From Diplonema papillatum (taxonomy: Eukaryota > Euglenozoa > Diplonemea > Diplonemida > Diplonemidae): a DNA stretch of 64,000 nt. This document shows positions 44,901-60,814 of this stretch, in pieces (position 1 is the first letter of the stretch; each line of letters begins with the position of its first letter). A program made the position numbers and the translations under genes. Location: positions 806,001-870,000 of the forward strand of contig JAPJBO010000001.1 of assembly GCA_030068145.1 (NCBI GenBank), in the 5' to 3' direction. The notes beneath the pieces are model-generated. The model ran no database searches and was not told the DNA's origin. It saw nothing but the letters and a program-made list of their open reading frames with translations.

Positions 44901-44982
44901 TGAAACGCGGAGCAGATAGTGCCGTGTTGAACACATCACCATTCCAAACACGTTCTTGCATCCCCTCCCCCGCGCGCTGAAG
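44901..44982 (+). repeat. Distant copy of the 73-bp unit from 16969-17131
   Basis: Shares GTGCCGTGTTGA, CATTCCAAACACGTTCTTGC and the following C-rich stretch with the tandem units upstream of the PAN-like gene. Here it is a single copy with no adjacent start codon. Confidence 0.6.
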
Positions 44983-45697
44983 GTAGCGAGAAAGAAGTGT
45001 CTTTCGAAAATACTGCCTCCTTGTTGTATCGGCCTCGAGCCCTTTCTGCAACTGCTTTGTTTACTGTAGCCACTGTCCGTTAACTTTTCTTTCCCTTTTG
45101 ATTGATAGCAGATGACCTCGCGTACTGTGACCGTCGCCCGAATCAGTCCCGTGCACTTCATCTCCAACACCTGGCCACGAGCGTGCAAAATGAACAGATC
45201 CCCGTCCGAAAGGCGAGCGTCACACGGGTTTGTTCTCGGGTTCTTTGCGTCTCTTTCACTTCCACCCCGTCATGCGGCTGGGTTCACCGTAAATTTGGCG
45301 GTCGTTGCTGATTCATGAAACAGGTTGGAACCTTCCCGAAGAATGTGCGGCCCTGTACTTGTTTAATGCCGTGGAGGGGGGTATTTCACACGCAGGTAAT
45401 CGGCTCGACCCCCACCGCAGCTTTGAAGCAGGAGCTTGGAGTTAGATCGCCGGGTACACAACGTGGGCCGCTTTTACCCGGCCTTCGGCAGCCTGCCTCA
45501 ACGGACAACCGGACTCAGAAATACCGGCTTCTTATCGAAACAGTCTAGATTTGCCGGTCTATATATGTATAGGAAAGCCAACTTCCAGGAAGGGGGAGTA
45601 GGCGGTGGCAGGTGGGTGTGTTGAAGTCCTGTGCTTGTCGGTTCTCGCGCCGCAAGCCGAAGGGGAGGCACTACTGTGATGGGGAGTATATTGTGAG

Positions 45698-52498
<6,801 letters not shown>

Positions 52499-52539
52499 AC
52501 TAGTACTACCCCAATACTAAAGAAAGTAGAAGAAAAAGA

Positions 52540-52705
52540 GGCTGTCGACGACGAAAGAAAGAAAGAAAGAAAGAAGAAGAAAAAGAGGAAAAAGAATGAA
52601 CAGAAAATAAGACTCTGCATTCCGCGAAGAAGACTTGAATTTGAAGCTAGCATCAAACACACATGAGAGGCAAGTAGCGCCTGAACACGAACCTAAGACT
52701 TCCCC
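52540..52705 (+). repeat. R2 repeat copy 2 with purine tract
   Basis: A GAAAGAAAGAAAGAAGAAG tract (52553-52590) is followed by GACTCTGCATTCCGCGAAGA and the rest of the R2 sequence seen at 37347. It lies shortly downstream of the channel frame, as copy 1 lies at the end of another gene, so it may act in or near 3' UTRs. That is inference only. Confidence 0.7.
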
Positions 52706-53109
52706 CGGGTAACCCCTAGCACGCATGCGAGGCTTAGGGTTTCAAACCCGCAAGCCGCACTGAAAGGTGTGCCAAACCTTGAGTGTATCGCAGCCGATCT
52801 TGCGTCACTGGAAAGATACTTGAGGTCAAGTACACTTGTTAGGACCTGAAAGATGATGCAGCTCCCCCTTCCAGAACGAACAAAGAGCTACTCAAACCAT
52901 AAAAGGGGGAAGGGGGGGTATGTCTACTTGTGCTGCACTCACTTTTTTTTCTGTCGAAAAAAGAAATTTGGAGATCGTTTTTTAACAACGAACCCCGTCG
53001 CATGACAGACGACCCGAGGCGCCGCGAAGACGGACCGCTGAAGAGATTCTGTCAACGAGACTCAACAGCCTCTCCAACGCGTTTGCCGAGCTAGCTTCGA
53101 AGTCACACC

Positions 53110-53154
53110 GGCGAAGCGAGGATTCTCAGGCGGGGACGTTCAAACCCCGTCGCC
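53110..53154 (+). other. Compact tRNA-like double stem
   Basis: GGCGA (53110) pairs with TCGCC (53150), and CGGGG (53131) pairs with CCCCG (53145) around a loop of ACGTTCAAA, which is close to a T-loop. It resembles an acceptor stem plus T arm with the other arms missing. Confidence 0.35.
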
Positions 53155-53520
53155 AGCCTTTGGAACTAAGCTAGCTGCCGTGATCGACGAGATCGCCTTA
53201 TGTAGCTAGAACTCATGCTCGAAGGCTAGGTCGCTGAGAACCGTCGCCAGCCTTTGGAATAAACTGAGCTGCTGTGGTCGACGAGATCTTATATAGCTAG
53301 AAGTCGCATGCGGCAAAAGGAAGATTCACCGCATGAAGACTCGAACTCTGGAAATCTCATAATTTTCCGCAACTACACCCGAAAGGGCCTGGAAGCATGG
53401 AAGGTTCTCCGTTCAGTTCCGAGGCGGGATGCAATCCCGACCACAGTTCGCGTGATCGGTCCCCGTGGCCGCTACGTGAAACCTTGAGAGTCTGCTTTTA
53501 TATGAGCAGATTACCAAATT

Positions 53521-53550
53521 CCCCGACGCGGTATTCCCACCGCGTCGGGG
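53521..53550. other. Perfect 12-bp GC-rich hairpin
   Basis: CCCCGACGCGGT and its inverse complement ACCGCGTCGGGG flank a six-base loop. It sits between the two halves of the local duplication. Confidence 0.8.
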
Positions 53551-53858
53551 ATAGCGAGCGACGCCGGCAAGTTGTGGCGTTTCTCAAGAGTCTTGGTCGG
53601 ATCAACCCGGAACTTCGAAGGTTTCCCTTCAGCTCCGAGGTGTGTATGCGACCCTGACCCGTAGTTCGTTTGGGTTCTTCCCAGATGGACTTCTCGCGAT
53701 CGGTTCTTCTGGCCGCTCGGGAGATGTGACAGTCTGCTCAGATCAGATTAATATAGGTTAATCCCCCGTCGCTATCCCGAAGACATCTCATATTCGCCCC
53801 TCGCTTGTCGTACTTCGGGCTCAATCACCCCCGACCCGTGTATGCCAGCCGAACCATA

Positions 53859-54256
53859 GTTGGTGTGATCCAACCACCAGGACAAACTGGGGAAAACTCT
53901 CGGGTGTGTAAGCTTAATTTAGGTGGTCAACGAACGTTCCTAATGAAAGAAAGCCCGCCGGAAGTCTCTCTAAACTGGAGATGCTGTGTTTCACAGTGGC
54001 GCTCCTGCGCACCAACCACCAGACCTTCCATCACAACACGCGTGCGCACCTCCCGTCTTCGCGCGCCATCATCCCATCGGGCGCCGCACCGCCTTCCCTC
54101 ATCTGAGACAGTGCCACTCCCCAGCCACTTGCAATATCGTCGAGTCATCTGATGCAAGCACACACGCCTACTCTTGGGTTCTCGTGAACGATCGTTTTCA
54201 ATCCGGGCAAACTGGAACAAACAATCCAGGGAAACTCTTAGGGGGATCACACCAAC
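53859..54256. mobile_element. ~400-bp element with terminal inverted repeats
   Basis: GTTGGTGTGATCC at 53859 is matched in inverse complement by GGATCACACCAAC ending at 54256. Subterminal CAAACTGG and GGGAAACTCTTAG / GGGGAAAACTCTCGG words follow, some in direct order. The interior has no recognisable transposase, so this is a MITE-like or decayed DNA element. The CAACCACCAG word recurs inside. Confidence 0.5.
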
Positions 54257-54567
54257 GATATTATATGCCCCCCGTGTAATTGAAGCACATATTTTTGTCT
54301 ATCTAAAAGTGTCCCAATATATATTTCGTTAGTGTATGACCTTTATGACATTGTGACACCTGCCCCTTGACAAGGCGGACCCATCCATCCTTCGCTGTGT
54401 CACGTTGAAGACTCGATTTTTGTCAACTGGTCTCGAAACGGCCTGTCAATTTCATGGTCACTGAGAATTTCACGGTCGCCTTCTTGGATCAGCTCCTTGA
54501 TGTACGACATCTTCTGGGTGTTTTCTAGGTGTCACGGCAAGTTTAGGCAGCCGCTGGTTAACAGTGT
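54257..54567. other. Spacer before the retrotransposon
   Basis: AT-richer DNA with no gene recognised. It carries two related TTTCATGGTCACTGAG and TTTCACGGTCGCC words. Confidence 0.5.
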
Positions 54568-54621
54568 AGTGCATGTTAATCCATGTGGTTCATGTACTTA
54601 AAAGAACTCAATGCTTAACAA
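54568..54621 (+). repeat. Left 54-bp direct repeat flanking the retrotransposon
   Basis: Starts AGTGCATGTTAATCCATGTG and ends CTCAATGCTTAACAA. It matches 60761-60814 with one A/G difference. It is either a long target-site duplication or a pre-existing tandem target unit. Confidence 0.9.
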
Positions 54622-54747
54622 CGGGACCCCACAAAGGCCGCAGCCGGCTACACCTGCGGCGTGTGTAGGAAGAAGAAGGCGAAGGGTCAGCTTCGCTTGG
54701 AATGCGAGGGCTGCGACGTCAGCGCGTGCAAGACTTGCACGAGCTGA
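54622..54747 (+). pseudogene. Remnant of ORF1 with a treble Cys-pair zinc finger
   Basis: In the same frame as ORF2, the sequence reads YTCGVCRKKKAKGQ and then LECEGCDVSACKTCTS before TGA 54745-54747. Three C-X2-C pairs in about 30 residues resemble a PHD/RING-like zinc knuckle and are similar in style to the Cys/His array at the C-terminus of ORF2. There is no ATG in this frame: a TAA falls at 54616 in the flanking repeat. The ATG at 54611 is in another frame and opens a 114-codon arginine-rich frame without recognised features. A truncated ORF1, or a segment read through into ORF2, are both possible. Confidence 0.5.
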
Positions 54748-57700
54748 CTACCTCCACAGCCCGCACCCGGCGCCAGTGGCCCCGCCAGCCCATTACGGGT
54801 TGCCCTGCGCGCGAGGCCCTCGTTCGGGCTGCCGAGTCCTAGCACCCCTGCTAGGCAGTTCGATCACGCAGAGACGGAAAAAGAGAATTTCTGCTCCTCT
54901 TCTTTTCCCCTCCCTCTCTCTCACGGCGCGTCTGGCCTCAATCGCCCGGGAGTGATACCCCGAGGGCCCGGTTTTGCGCACAAACAATCCCCCTACAATA
55001 GCCAGTGTGCCCGGCCAACTTGCAACGAGGGCCCCCCCGCCAGGGTGGAGGGACCCATCCCGGGGCTAAGTTTCCAGGCGATCCCTCGGGATCTTCTGGA
55101 TAGACTGAGCCGAGCACCCGAGCTCAACCCGGAAGCCCCATGGGGAAGGCTGGGGGGTGGACACAGCAGGGAAACCCAGCAGTGGGGGCACGCCTATCGA
55201 CTAGGTGAACCCCCGATCAGACTGGAACGGGGTATCCCCGAGGGGCCCCTGAAAGAAGCGGCGGATCTCATACGTGACCGCCTTGGGTGGGAACCGGACC
55301 AGTTGCTGGCCAACTGGTACCGGAGGGGAGTGGGGATCAACCCCCACAAAGACCAGAGAGAACTGGGTCCGAGGGTAGCGACCATATCGCTCTTGAGCGA
55401 CACGGTCATGGAATGGGAGAGGGGGAGCCGGAGAGTGAGAACCCCTCTGCCGGTCGGCACACTGTGCCACATGGAAGGCGAGGCCAGGAACCTGTGGACA
55501 CACGGGATTCGTCCCGATGATGTCGCACGCGACCGGGTCTCGCTGACCTACAGGGCCGTGCGCGAGGCCGCCTCCCAAAGTTTGCAAGGCCGGGACACCC
55601 CGCAAGAAACTCCCATACCCCCCCCGCCCAGCCCTCAGGCATCCACTGCACCCCCCCAACATCAGTCCAGCCCCGCGCCACGGACACTTTTGCTTCATCA
55701 CCAAAGAACTCTACAATCAATCAAAGAATCAGCAAGACAGCGGCTGATAACCGCGGGGGACGTCGAACAAAACCCTGGTCCCGGCCGCGCGGAGATGAGG
55801 TTCGCGACGTTAAACGTAACCAACCTACTACAGTATCTCCCAGCGGCCGACGCGGTGGAAGCGGATCTTCTCTGCTGCCAGGAGGTGACACTCCTTCCGT
55901 GCAAACGGGTGCAGGCGGAGGAATACCTGCGGAAATGGTGCTGCCACTGGGGTCTGCCACCACCCGGAAGACTCTGTAGGAACTCCGGTAGTCGCTCGAC
56001 GATGAACGCCGCGAACGGAGGGCTCTCCACTCTAGTACTGAGACCGATACCGGCGTACGATACGATGACGGCGCTCTCGCACGCAGCAATACGGTCCCCG
56101 GACCGAGTGAGCCATACAGTAGTAGCAACAGGGGCCGGCAACACGTTCGTGCACGTGTTCAATGTCTACTGCCCTTCCGGAAACGGGAGGGCGGAGAGCG
56201 AAGAGCGTGAGGACATGCTGGAGAAGATCCTCTTCGCAGCGGCGGATAGCCTCGGTGACGTCCCCATAATGGTGATGGGTGACCTGAACACAGAAGAAGA
56301 CCGGTCCCCTGTACTGCGGAAGGCACTAAGGAATGGATGGTCCGACGCAGCGGAACTGCACCATGCACGTACCGACACACCACCGCCACCGACCTTTACC
56401 AGCGCCCGGACATCGGGCACGAGGATCGACCGCATACTCCTCAACCGAATAACGACGGGAGCTTTCCGCCAATGCGTCACCACCGCGGTGAACGTGCCGG
56501 GACACCGGCTCGTGACAATGACCCTGGACATTGCGGCGCTGCGCCAAATCGTGTGGCGATTTAAAGTACCGCGGGAAATCTCTACGGAGGGGGGACCCAA
56601 GTGGGGCCTCTCGGACACAGAAGCTTACAGGGAAGCCGTACAGAGACTGGCCAACTCCGATTTCGCGGAACGGCTGGCAGCACAGCGAGCGGAAGAGGCC
56701 TGGCTCGAGTGGTCACGAGTCAGTGAGCAGTACTTGCAGGATGCCTTCGGAATCCCTGCGGAAGAAAGGGGAAGAAGTACGGGACGGGGGATAAAGACGT
56801 CACCTAAAAGAGTCTGTATCACGGCAAGCACTGCGAGCGACGGGTCGGGGGCGGCGAACAGCAGACAGCTACGGCTCCGGAAGGCCATCCACAGGATGGA
56901 ACGCATCTGCAGCTACCTTGCGCAACGGCGCGGGCCGGAGGCAGTTCCGCATGAGGTATCCCGTTGCTGGCAGAACAGCAGGCGGCTGGCACAGGCGTGC
57001 ATGAAAGATGGCCAAGGGACAGAAGGATTCCCGGATCATGAGGAGGCGAAGCAGCTTCTCACGGCATTGCGGGAAGAGACGAGCAGGCTCGGAAAGGAAG
57101 GATCGGCGGCCAGGTTTACGAAATACCGAGACAAGCTGAACGAGAGGGCCGATGCGAGCAGACGATGTCTGACAACCATCTGCGCCGGACGCGCTGAGCC
57201 GTCGGGGGTGTTGCGAAAGGGGGCGGGAGTGACTGCAAATGTTGACGAGATGGACGAGGTGCTGAACACTGCGTGGGACCCTATCCTGCGTAAGTACAAG
57301 GACGGGCCAGAGCCGGAGTACGAGCCGTTTCGGGATCGGTTCCGGGATCACATCGGCCCACATAGGATGGAAGCCGGAACAATCACGGGGGAGGAGTTGC
57401 GAATTCTGCTGAGGAAGAAGCCGAAGAAAAGCGCGTCAGGGGTGGATGGCTGGCGTATGGCTGAACTGCGGGAGTTGCCGCTCCCCCTGCTGAATGCACT
57501 TGCAGACGTCATGAACCTGGTCGAAGCAACTGGAGACTGGCCGGCAAGCATGACAACTGCGCTGGTGTCGATGGTGCCGAAGGATGAGAGTCAAGACCCG
57601 CTGCACACAAGACCGATAACCGTCACATCCGCCGTGTACCGCTTATGGGCCTGCCGCAGGCTGGCGGACATAGTTCTGTGGCAAGAGGAATGGATCGAAG

Positions 57701-60700
57701 AAGGACAGAAAGGCTTTCGACCGGGTCACCGGATCGAGGACGTCTTGATGGAAATTGGGCTCGAGATGGAGGACGCCTTGTTAGACGGGGAGCCGCTCTA
57801 CGGTGTGGCGCTGGACTTCCGGAAATGCTTCGACATGGTCCCGCGAGAGATAGTACTGCGCTTAGCCGAGGACTTAGGATTGCACAATCGGGTTCTCAAG
57901 CCGCTGAGGGCTATCTACAGACTGCTCGCGAGACGCTTCAAGCTACCATTAGGGGTGGGCAGGGAGTTCAGTGTGACCAACGGTATCCTTCAAGGGTGCC
58001 CTGTATCCGTCATACTCATCAATGCCCTGCTGTCGGTAGTGATGAAAGCGGTCAAGAAAGAAGCGGAGGGTGTGAGTCCAAAGTCATACGCGGACGACGC
58101 CACACTGCTGTCCAGGCTGTCGGAGGCCGCCCTGCAAAAGGGAGTGGACGTAGTAGACGAGTTCTGCACACTCACCGGGATGGAGCTAAACCTCCAGAAG
58201 ACGGTCGCGTTCTCGACGAGACGTAGGCATCAGTCGACTCTCAAACTCCGCAGCGTGGATGCGCTGCTGCGGTTTAGCAAATCCGTCAAGTGCCTCGGGG
58301 TCCTAGTCTCGACGGCGAAGAATAGGACGGAAAGGTCCGACTCGGAGAGGGTGGAGAAGGCGGCTGCCCTGGCGGAAGGCCTCCGCCATGCGCCGTTCCG
58401 GTACGAAAAGCGGGTCCGGATTGTGCAGTCGAATGTGCTACCGGCGGCGCTGTCAGGCTGCTCTTTCGCGCCGGTATCGAAGGTGGCGATGAAACGGCTG
58501 ACGACGTCGGTGATGGGACTGATCTGGGGTGGATCCAACCCGAAGCGCGCGAGGGAGATGGTCCTAAACTTTCAGGAGAAGGGCCACCTGACGGATCCCG
58601 GTACATGCCTAGCATATAGGGTGACGACAGCGTTTTACGCGGCGTGCGAGAGGTTGCCACGACTGCTGCCTCTGATGGAGAGCATCCGGGGAAGATACGC
58701 CGAGGGGGACCTACCCCTGGGGCCAGTTGGACTGGCGATGAGGAGCATGGAGGAGTGTGGACACGTATGGGGACCCGGGCCCCTGTCTCGCACGCTGAGG
58801 AATGGTGCAACATATGACCCGTTAACCTCGGCACCTTCGAAGAGGGGACATGAAGTTAGGGCGGACTTGAGGGCGAAGACGTGGTCCCGACTGGTGGCGA
58901 GGCGGCCGGGATTTGAGGGCATACAGAGAGCCGACCTGGAGCGGACGAACTCCTTCTGGAGGATGCGTGAATGTCCCGCGCACACCGCGAGGCTTATACG
59001 TGTAGCGTTGGCGGGGGGGGTGAACACGGCTGAGTACACGTCGCGGATGAGGCAGGCCGGAGCTGAGCCGCAGGCGCCCAGCTGCAAGCACTGTGGAAGC
59101 GGCGACACCGAGGACGAGAAACACGTATTCTGGGACTGCGGAGCGTACTCGCACATACGGCGACGAGAGGCACATGCCGAGCTGATGGCAGCCAACCGGG
59201 CCGACTGGCCCAGATGCACGCTGGAACACGGTGTGGTAGTACCCGAGAATGCCCAATTCTCGAGGCGGCTCCAGGAGATGATGGCTGAAATCCTTGCGGA
59301 ACGGGCTGGGCTCGAAGCACGTGGCTGGGTGGCCAGGAACCCCACGACCCCCTGGTCGAGAGCGAATGCGATGCCTGCCGAGAAATTTGACCACCCCTTC
59401 GCGCGGATTGCCCCGGCATGGACGTGGGAGCGGAACAAGACCTGGGGACTACCGACGTTTTATGCGTTGGTAGCGTGGCTGTCGGACATGCAATGGACCG
59501 AGAACGGGCAGGCGTCAATGCTGGAGCTTGCGATCGACTTTGAACTCTTCTCGGGCCTCAGCATGCCGCTGCACGGGAATGCGCCGAAGGGGGTGAGAGA
59601 ACGGGGAAACGTCCTGCGCTGCATGATGAGCGCGTTGGACAAGCTGGCGGCACAGCAAGGGCTGGGAAGCTGCATGAGAGGAGAGAGGGTGTGCCCGACG
59701 ACGTCGCTGTCGTTCATGGGCATCACGGGGATATCGGGTATACGGCCCAGGCCACGCTTTCGCGAGGCACACACGGGGACGATACTTGAGGAACAAGTGA
59801 AAGGAAGCGATGTAGGGACGCAGTGCCCGACGTACCCTGACTGGACGATCGGGAGAGCGGCGAGGTGGGCCCTGCCTGCCCCACCACAACTGCACCCAGA
59901 CCCCGTGCATATGCCGGGTGTCGGTATAGAGAAGGCACTCGTCACGTGCGCGACCCATCACAAAGGGAAGTGTGAGGCGTGCAGAGCACTCGTCCGAAGG
60001 GACGTTCCCACGGTAGAGATGTGCTGCCGGCACCATCACCACGCGAACGATGGGCAGCCGATCGCGGTGTGCACAGAGCACAGCACGACGAAGTGCGGCG
60101 AGTGCAAGACGGCGGCGGCGTGTTGCCGCAGCGGGCATCATGCCTGCCGCACGCATGGCAGAGGAACCTGCCAAGAGTGCAAAAGGCTCCCTACGCTGAC
60201 GCAGAGGCGACCGGCGGCATGTTGCAGCCGCGGCCACCACCAGTCCAACAAGCCGAACGTCCAGTCAACCCCCGGACGCAACAAGAAGAAGAGGCCCTCC
60301 TCACCCACCCAGGTGGGTGTACAGCGGGAGACGCCATTAGGAAAGCGAGCGGCGCGAGCGCCGCTCGCGGCAACGAAAAAGGAGACGGCGGCAACCGGAC
60401 GGGCGACCAAGAGGCCGCCACCAACGCCAGGAACCAGCGAACGACCAGCGCTGAAGAAGAGGGTGCTTGGCACCCCGAAGGAAGGCCCGATCGCCGGCCG
60501 CAAGCGGAAGAAGACGAAGGCGACCACCCCCGAGTCAGGGGTGCATCGAAGGAAGAAGAAGGTTCCGAGGGCAAGCAGCTCTCAGAAACGACCGGGGACC
60601 ACGGGCACGCCAATGCCCTCGAAACACGTGCCCGCCCTCGTACTCGCCGACTTAGTCTCTGGAATCGCAAGAAAGCCAAACCCCGCTAGCTCCACAAATG

Positions 60701-60711
60701 CTCGACCTTGA
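54748..60711 (+). CDS. Retrotransposon ORF2: AlkB-like oxygenase, 2A, APE endonuclease, reverse transcriptase
   Basis: Residues are numbered from codon 54952 (a GTG, used only as a reference); the frame is open from 54748. AlkB-like 2-oxoglutarate/Fe(II) oxygenase: NWYRRGVGINPHKD supplies the HxD (H132, D134), WTHGI the distal His184, and RVSLTYR the 2OG-binding arginines (R195, R201). A Pro/Gln linker leads to GDVEQNPGP (D270-P277), a 2A ribosome-skipping motif. Directly after it comes the APE endonuclease: MRFATLN (N288), CCQE (E311), GDLN (D444, N446), TRID (D493) and GHRLV (H518). The RT has LDFRKCFD (D955), GILQGCPVS and YADD (1046-1049). CCHC finger: C1378, C1381, H1391, C1396. A Cys/His array with CEAC, CGEC and CQEC pairs spans about 1666-1765, followed by a Lys/Arg/Pro tail. 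The protein should nick DNA and prime reverse transcription. The oxygenase may repair or demethylate alkylated nucleic acid; that is inference. The first in-frame ATG is inside the AlkB domain, so initiation is unclear. Confidence 0.9.
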   Translation, partial: LPPQPAPGASGPASPLRVALRARPSFGLPSPSTPARQFDHAETEKENFCSSSFPLPLSHGASGLNRPGVIPRGPGFAHKQSPYNSQCARPTCNEGPPARVEGPIPGLSFQAIPRDLLDRLSRAPELNPEAPWGRLGGGHSRETQQWGHAYRLGEPPIRLERGIPEGPLKEAADLIRDRLGWEPDQLLANWYRRGVGINPHKDQRELGPRVATISLLSDTVMEWERGSRRVRTPLPVGTLCHMEGEARNLWTHGIRPDDVARDRVSLTYRAVREAASQSLQGRDTPQETPIPPPPSPQASTAPPQHQSSPAPRTLLLHHQRTLQSIKESARQRLITAGDVEQNPGPGRAEMRFATLNVTNLLQYLPAADAVEADLLCCQEVTLLPCKRVQAEEYLRKWCCHWGLPPPGRLCRNSGSRSTMNAANGGLSTLVLRPIPAYDTMTALSHAAIRSPDRVSHTVVATGAGNTFVHVFNVYCPSGNGRAESEEREDMLEKILFAAADSLGDVPIMVMGDLNTEEDRSPVLRKALRNGWSDAAELHHARTDTPPPPTFTSARTSGTRIDRILLNRITTGAFRQCVTTAVNVPGHRLVTMTLDIAALRQIVWRFKVPREISTEGGPKWGLSDTEAYREAVQRLANSDFAERLAAQRAEEAWLEWSRVSEQYLQDAFGIPAEERGRSTGRGIKTSPKRVCITASTASDGSGAANSRQLRLRKAIHRMERICSYLAQRRGPEAVPHEVSRCWQNSRRLAQACMKDGQGTEGFPDHEEAKQLLTALREETSRLGKEGSAARFTKYRDKLNERADASRRCLTTICAGRAEPSGVLRKGAGVTANVDEMDEVLNTAWDPILRKYKDGPEPEYEPFRDRFRDHIGPHRMEAGTITGEELRILLRKKPKKSASGVDGWRMAELRELPLPLLNALADVMNLVEATGDWPASMTTALVSMVPKDESQDPLHTRPITVTSAVYRLWACRRLADIVLWQEEWIEEGQKGFRPGHRIEDVLMEIGLEMEDALLDGEPLYGVALDFRKCFDMVPREIVLRLAEDLGLHNRVLKPLRAIYRLLARRFKLPLGVGREFSVTNGILQGCPVSVILINALLSVVMKAVKKEAEGVSPKSYADDATLLSRLSEAALQKGVDVVDEFCTLTGMELNLQKTVAFSTRRRHQSTLKLRSVDALLRFSKSVKCLGVLVSTAKNRTERSDSERVEKAAALAEGLRHAPFRYEKRVRIVQSNVLPAALSGCSFAPVSKVAMKRLTTSVMGLIWGGSNPKRAREMVLNFQEKGHLTDPGTCLAYRVTTAFYAACERLPRLLPLMESIRGRYAEGDLPLGPVGLAMRSMEECGHVWGPGPLSRTLRNGATYDPLTSAPSKRGHEVRADLRAKTWSRLVARRPGFEGIQRADLERTNSFWRMRECPAHTARLIRVALAGGVNTAEYTSRMRQAGAEPQAPSCKHCGSGDTEDEKHVFWDCGAYSHIRRREAHAELMAANRADWPRCTLEHGVVVPENAQFSRRLQEMMAEILAERAGLEARGWVARNPTTPWSRANAMPAEKFDHPFARIAPAWTWERNKTWGLPTFYALVAWLSDMQWTENGQASMLELAIDFELFSGLSMPLHGNAPKGVRERGNVLRCMMSALDKLAAQQGLGSCMRGERVCPTTSLSFMGITGISGIRPRPRFREAHTGTILEEQVKGSDVGTQCPTYPDWTIGRAARWALPAPPQLHPDPVHMPGVGIEKALVTCATHHKGKCEACRALVRRDVPTVEMCCRHHHHANDGQPIAVCTEHSTTKCGECKTAAACCRSGHHACRTHGRGTCQECKRLPTLTQRRPAACCSRGHHQSNKPNVQSTPGRNKKKRPSSPTQVGVQRETPLGKRAARAPLAATKKETAATGRATKRPPPTPGTSERPALKKRVLGTPKEGPIAGRKRKKTKATTPESGVHRRKKKVPRASSSQKRPGTTGTPMPSKHVPALVLADLVSGIARKPNPASSTNARP

Positions 60712-60760
60712 CGACGCGATGGCAGGTGACGACGTCATCCGATAACCTGACTTTCAAGGC

Positions 60761-60814
60761 AGTGCATGTTAATCCGTGTGGTTCATGTACTTAAAAGAAC
60801 TCAATGCTTAACAA
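60761..60814 (+). repeat. Right 54-bp direct repeat flanking the retrotransposon
   Basis: Identical to 54568-54621 except for G in place of A (CCGTGTGG against CCATGTGG). It follows the ORF2 stop by about 50 bp with no A-rich tail between. Confidence 0.9.

Larger units (their letters stand above)
40293..45697. other. Long spacer, no firm gene
   Basis: Weakly coding-like pieces occur on the minus strand at 41550-41830 (ending in a TAA, with SPEALQLISGGGSFFAWDSL) and 41841-42250 (VVKCDPKLCIEVLRVPVF). They may be two exons of one small gene, but I could not find splice sites in matching phase. Tandem CTATCAG words lie at 44446-44522. Everything else appears non-coding. Confidence 0.35.
52761..53858. 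other. Spacer with local duplications
   Basis: CCGTCGCCAGCCTTTGGAA occurs twice, at about 53148 and 53239, each followed by a related TCGACGAGATC and TAGCTAGAA block. A second pair (about 53393-53510 and 53612-53750) shares TTCNGNTCCGAGG and CGATCGGT. No coding sequence recognised. Confidence 0.6.
54568..60814 (+). mobile_element. Non-LTR retrotransposon with AlkB, 2A, APE and RT modules
   Basis: A 6.1-kb element lies between 54-bp direct repeats (54568-54621 and 60761-60814) that differ at one base. It begins with the remnant of a zinc-finger ORF1, then one 1.9-thousand-codon ORF2. The 3' UTR is about 50 bp and lacks a poly(A) or microsatellite tail. The endonuclease class, absence of LTRs and RT motifs place it among APE-type LINEs, close in layout to L1/Tad-like elements with a CCHC finger downstream of the RT. 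ORF2 is intact from the AlkB domain to the tail, so the copy is young. It is probably 5'-truncated in ORF1, because the ORF1 remnant begins right at the repeat without an ATG. Confidence 0.9.

Noticed and set aside
54611..54955. 114-codon ATG frame at the start of the retrotransposon as ORF1
   Set aside because: Its ATG belongs to the flanking direct repeat and the translation lacks features, while the other frame encodes a clear Cys-pair finger.
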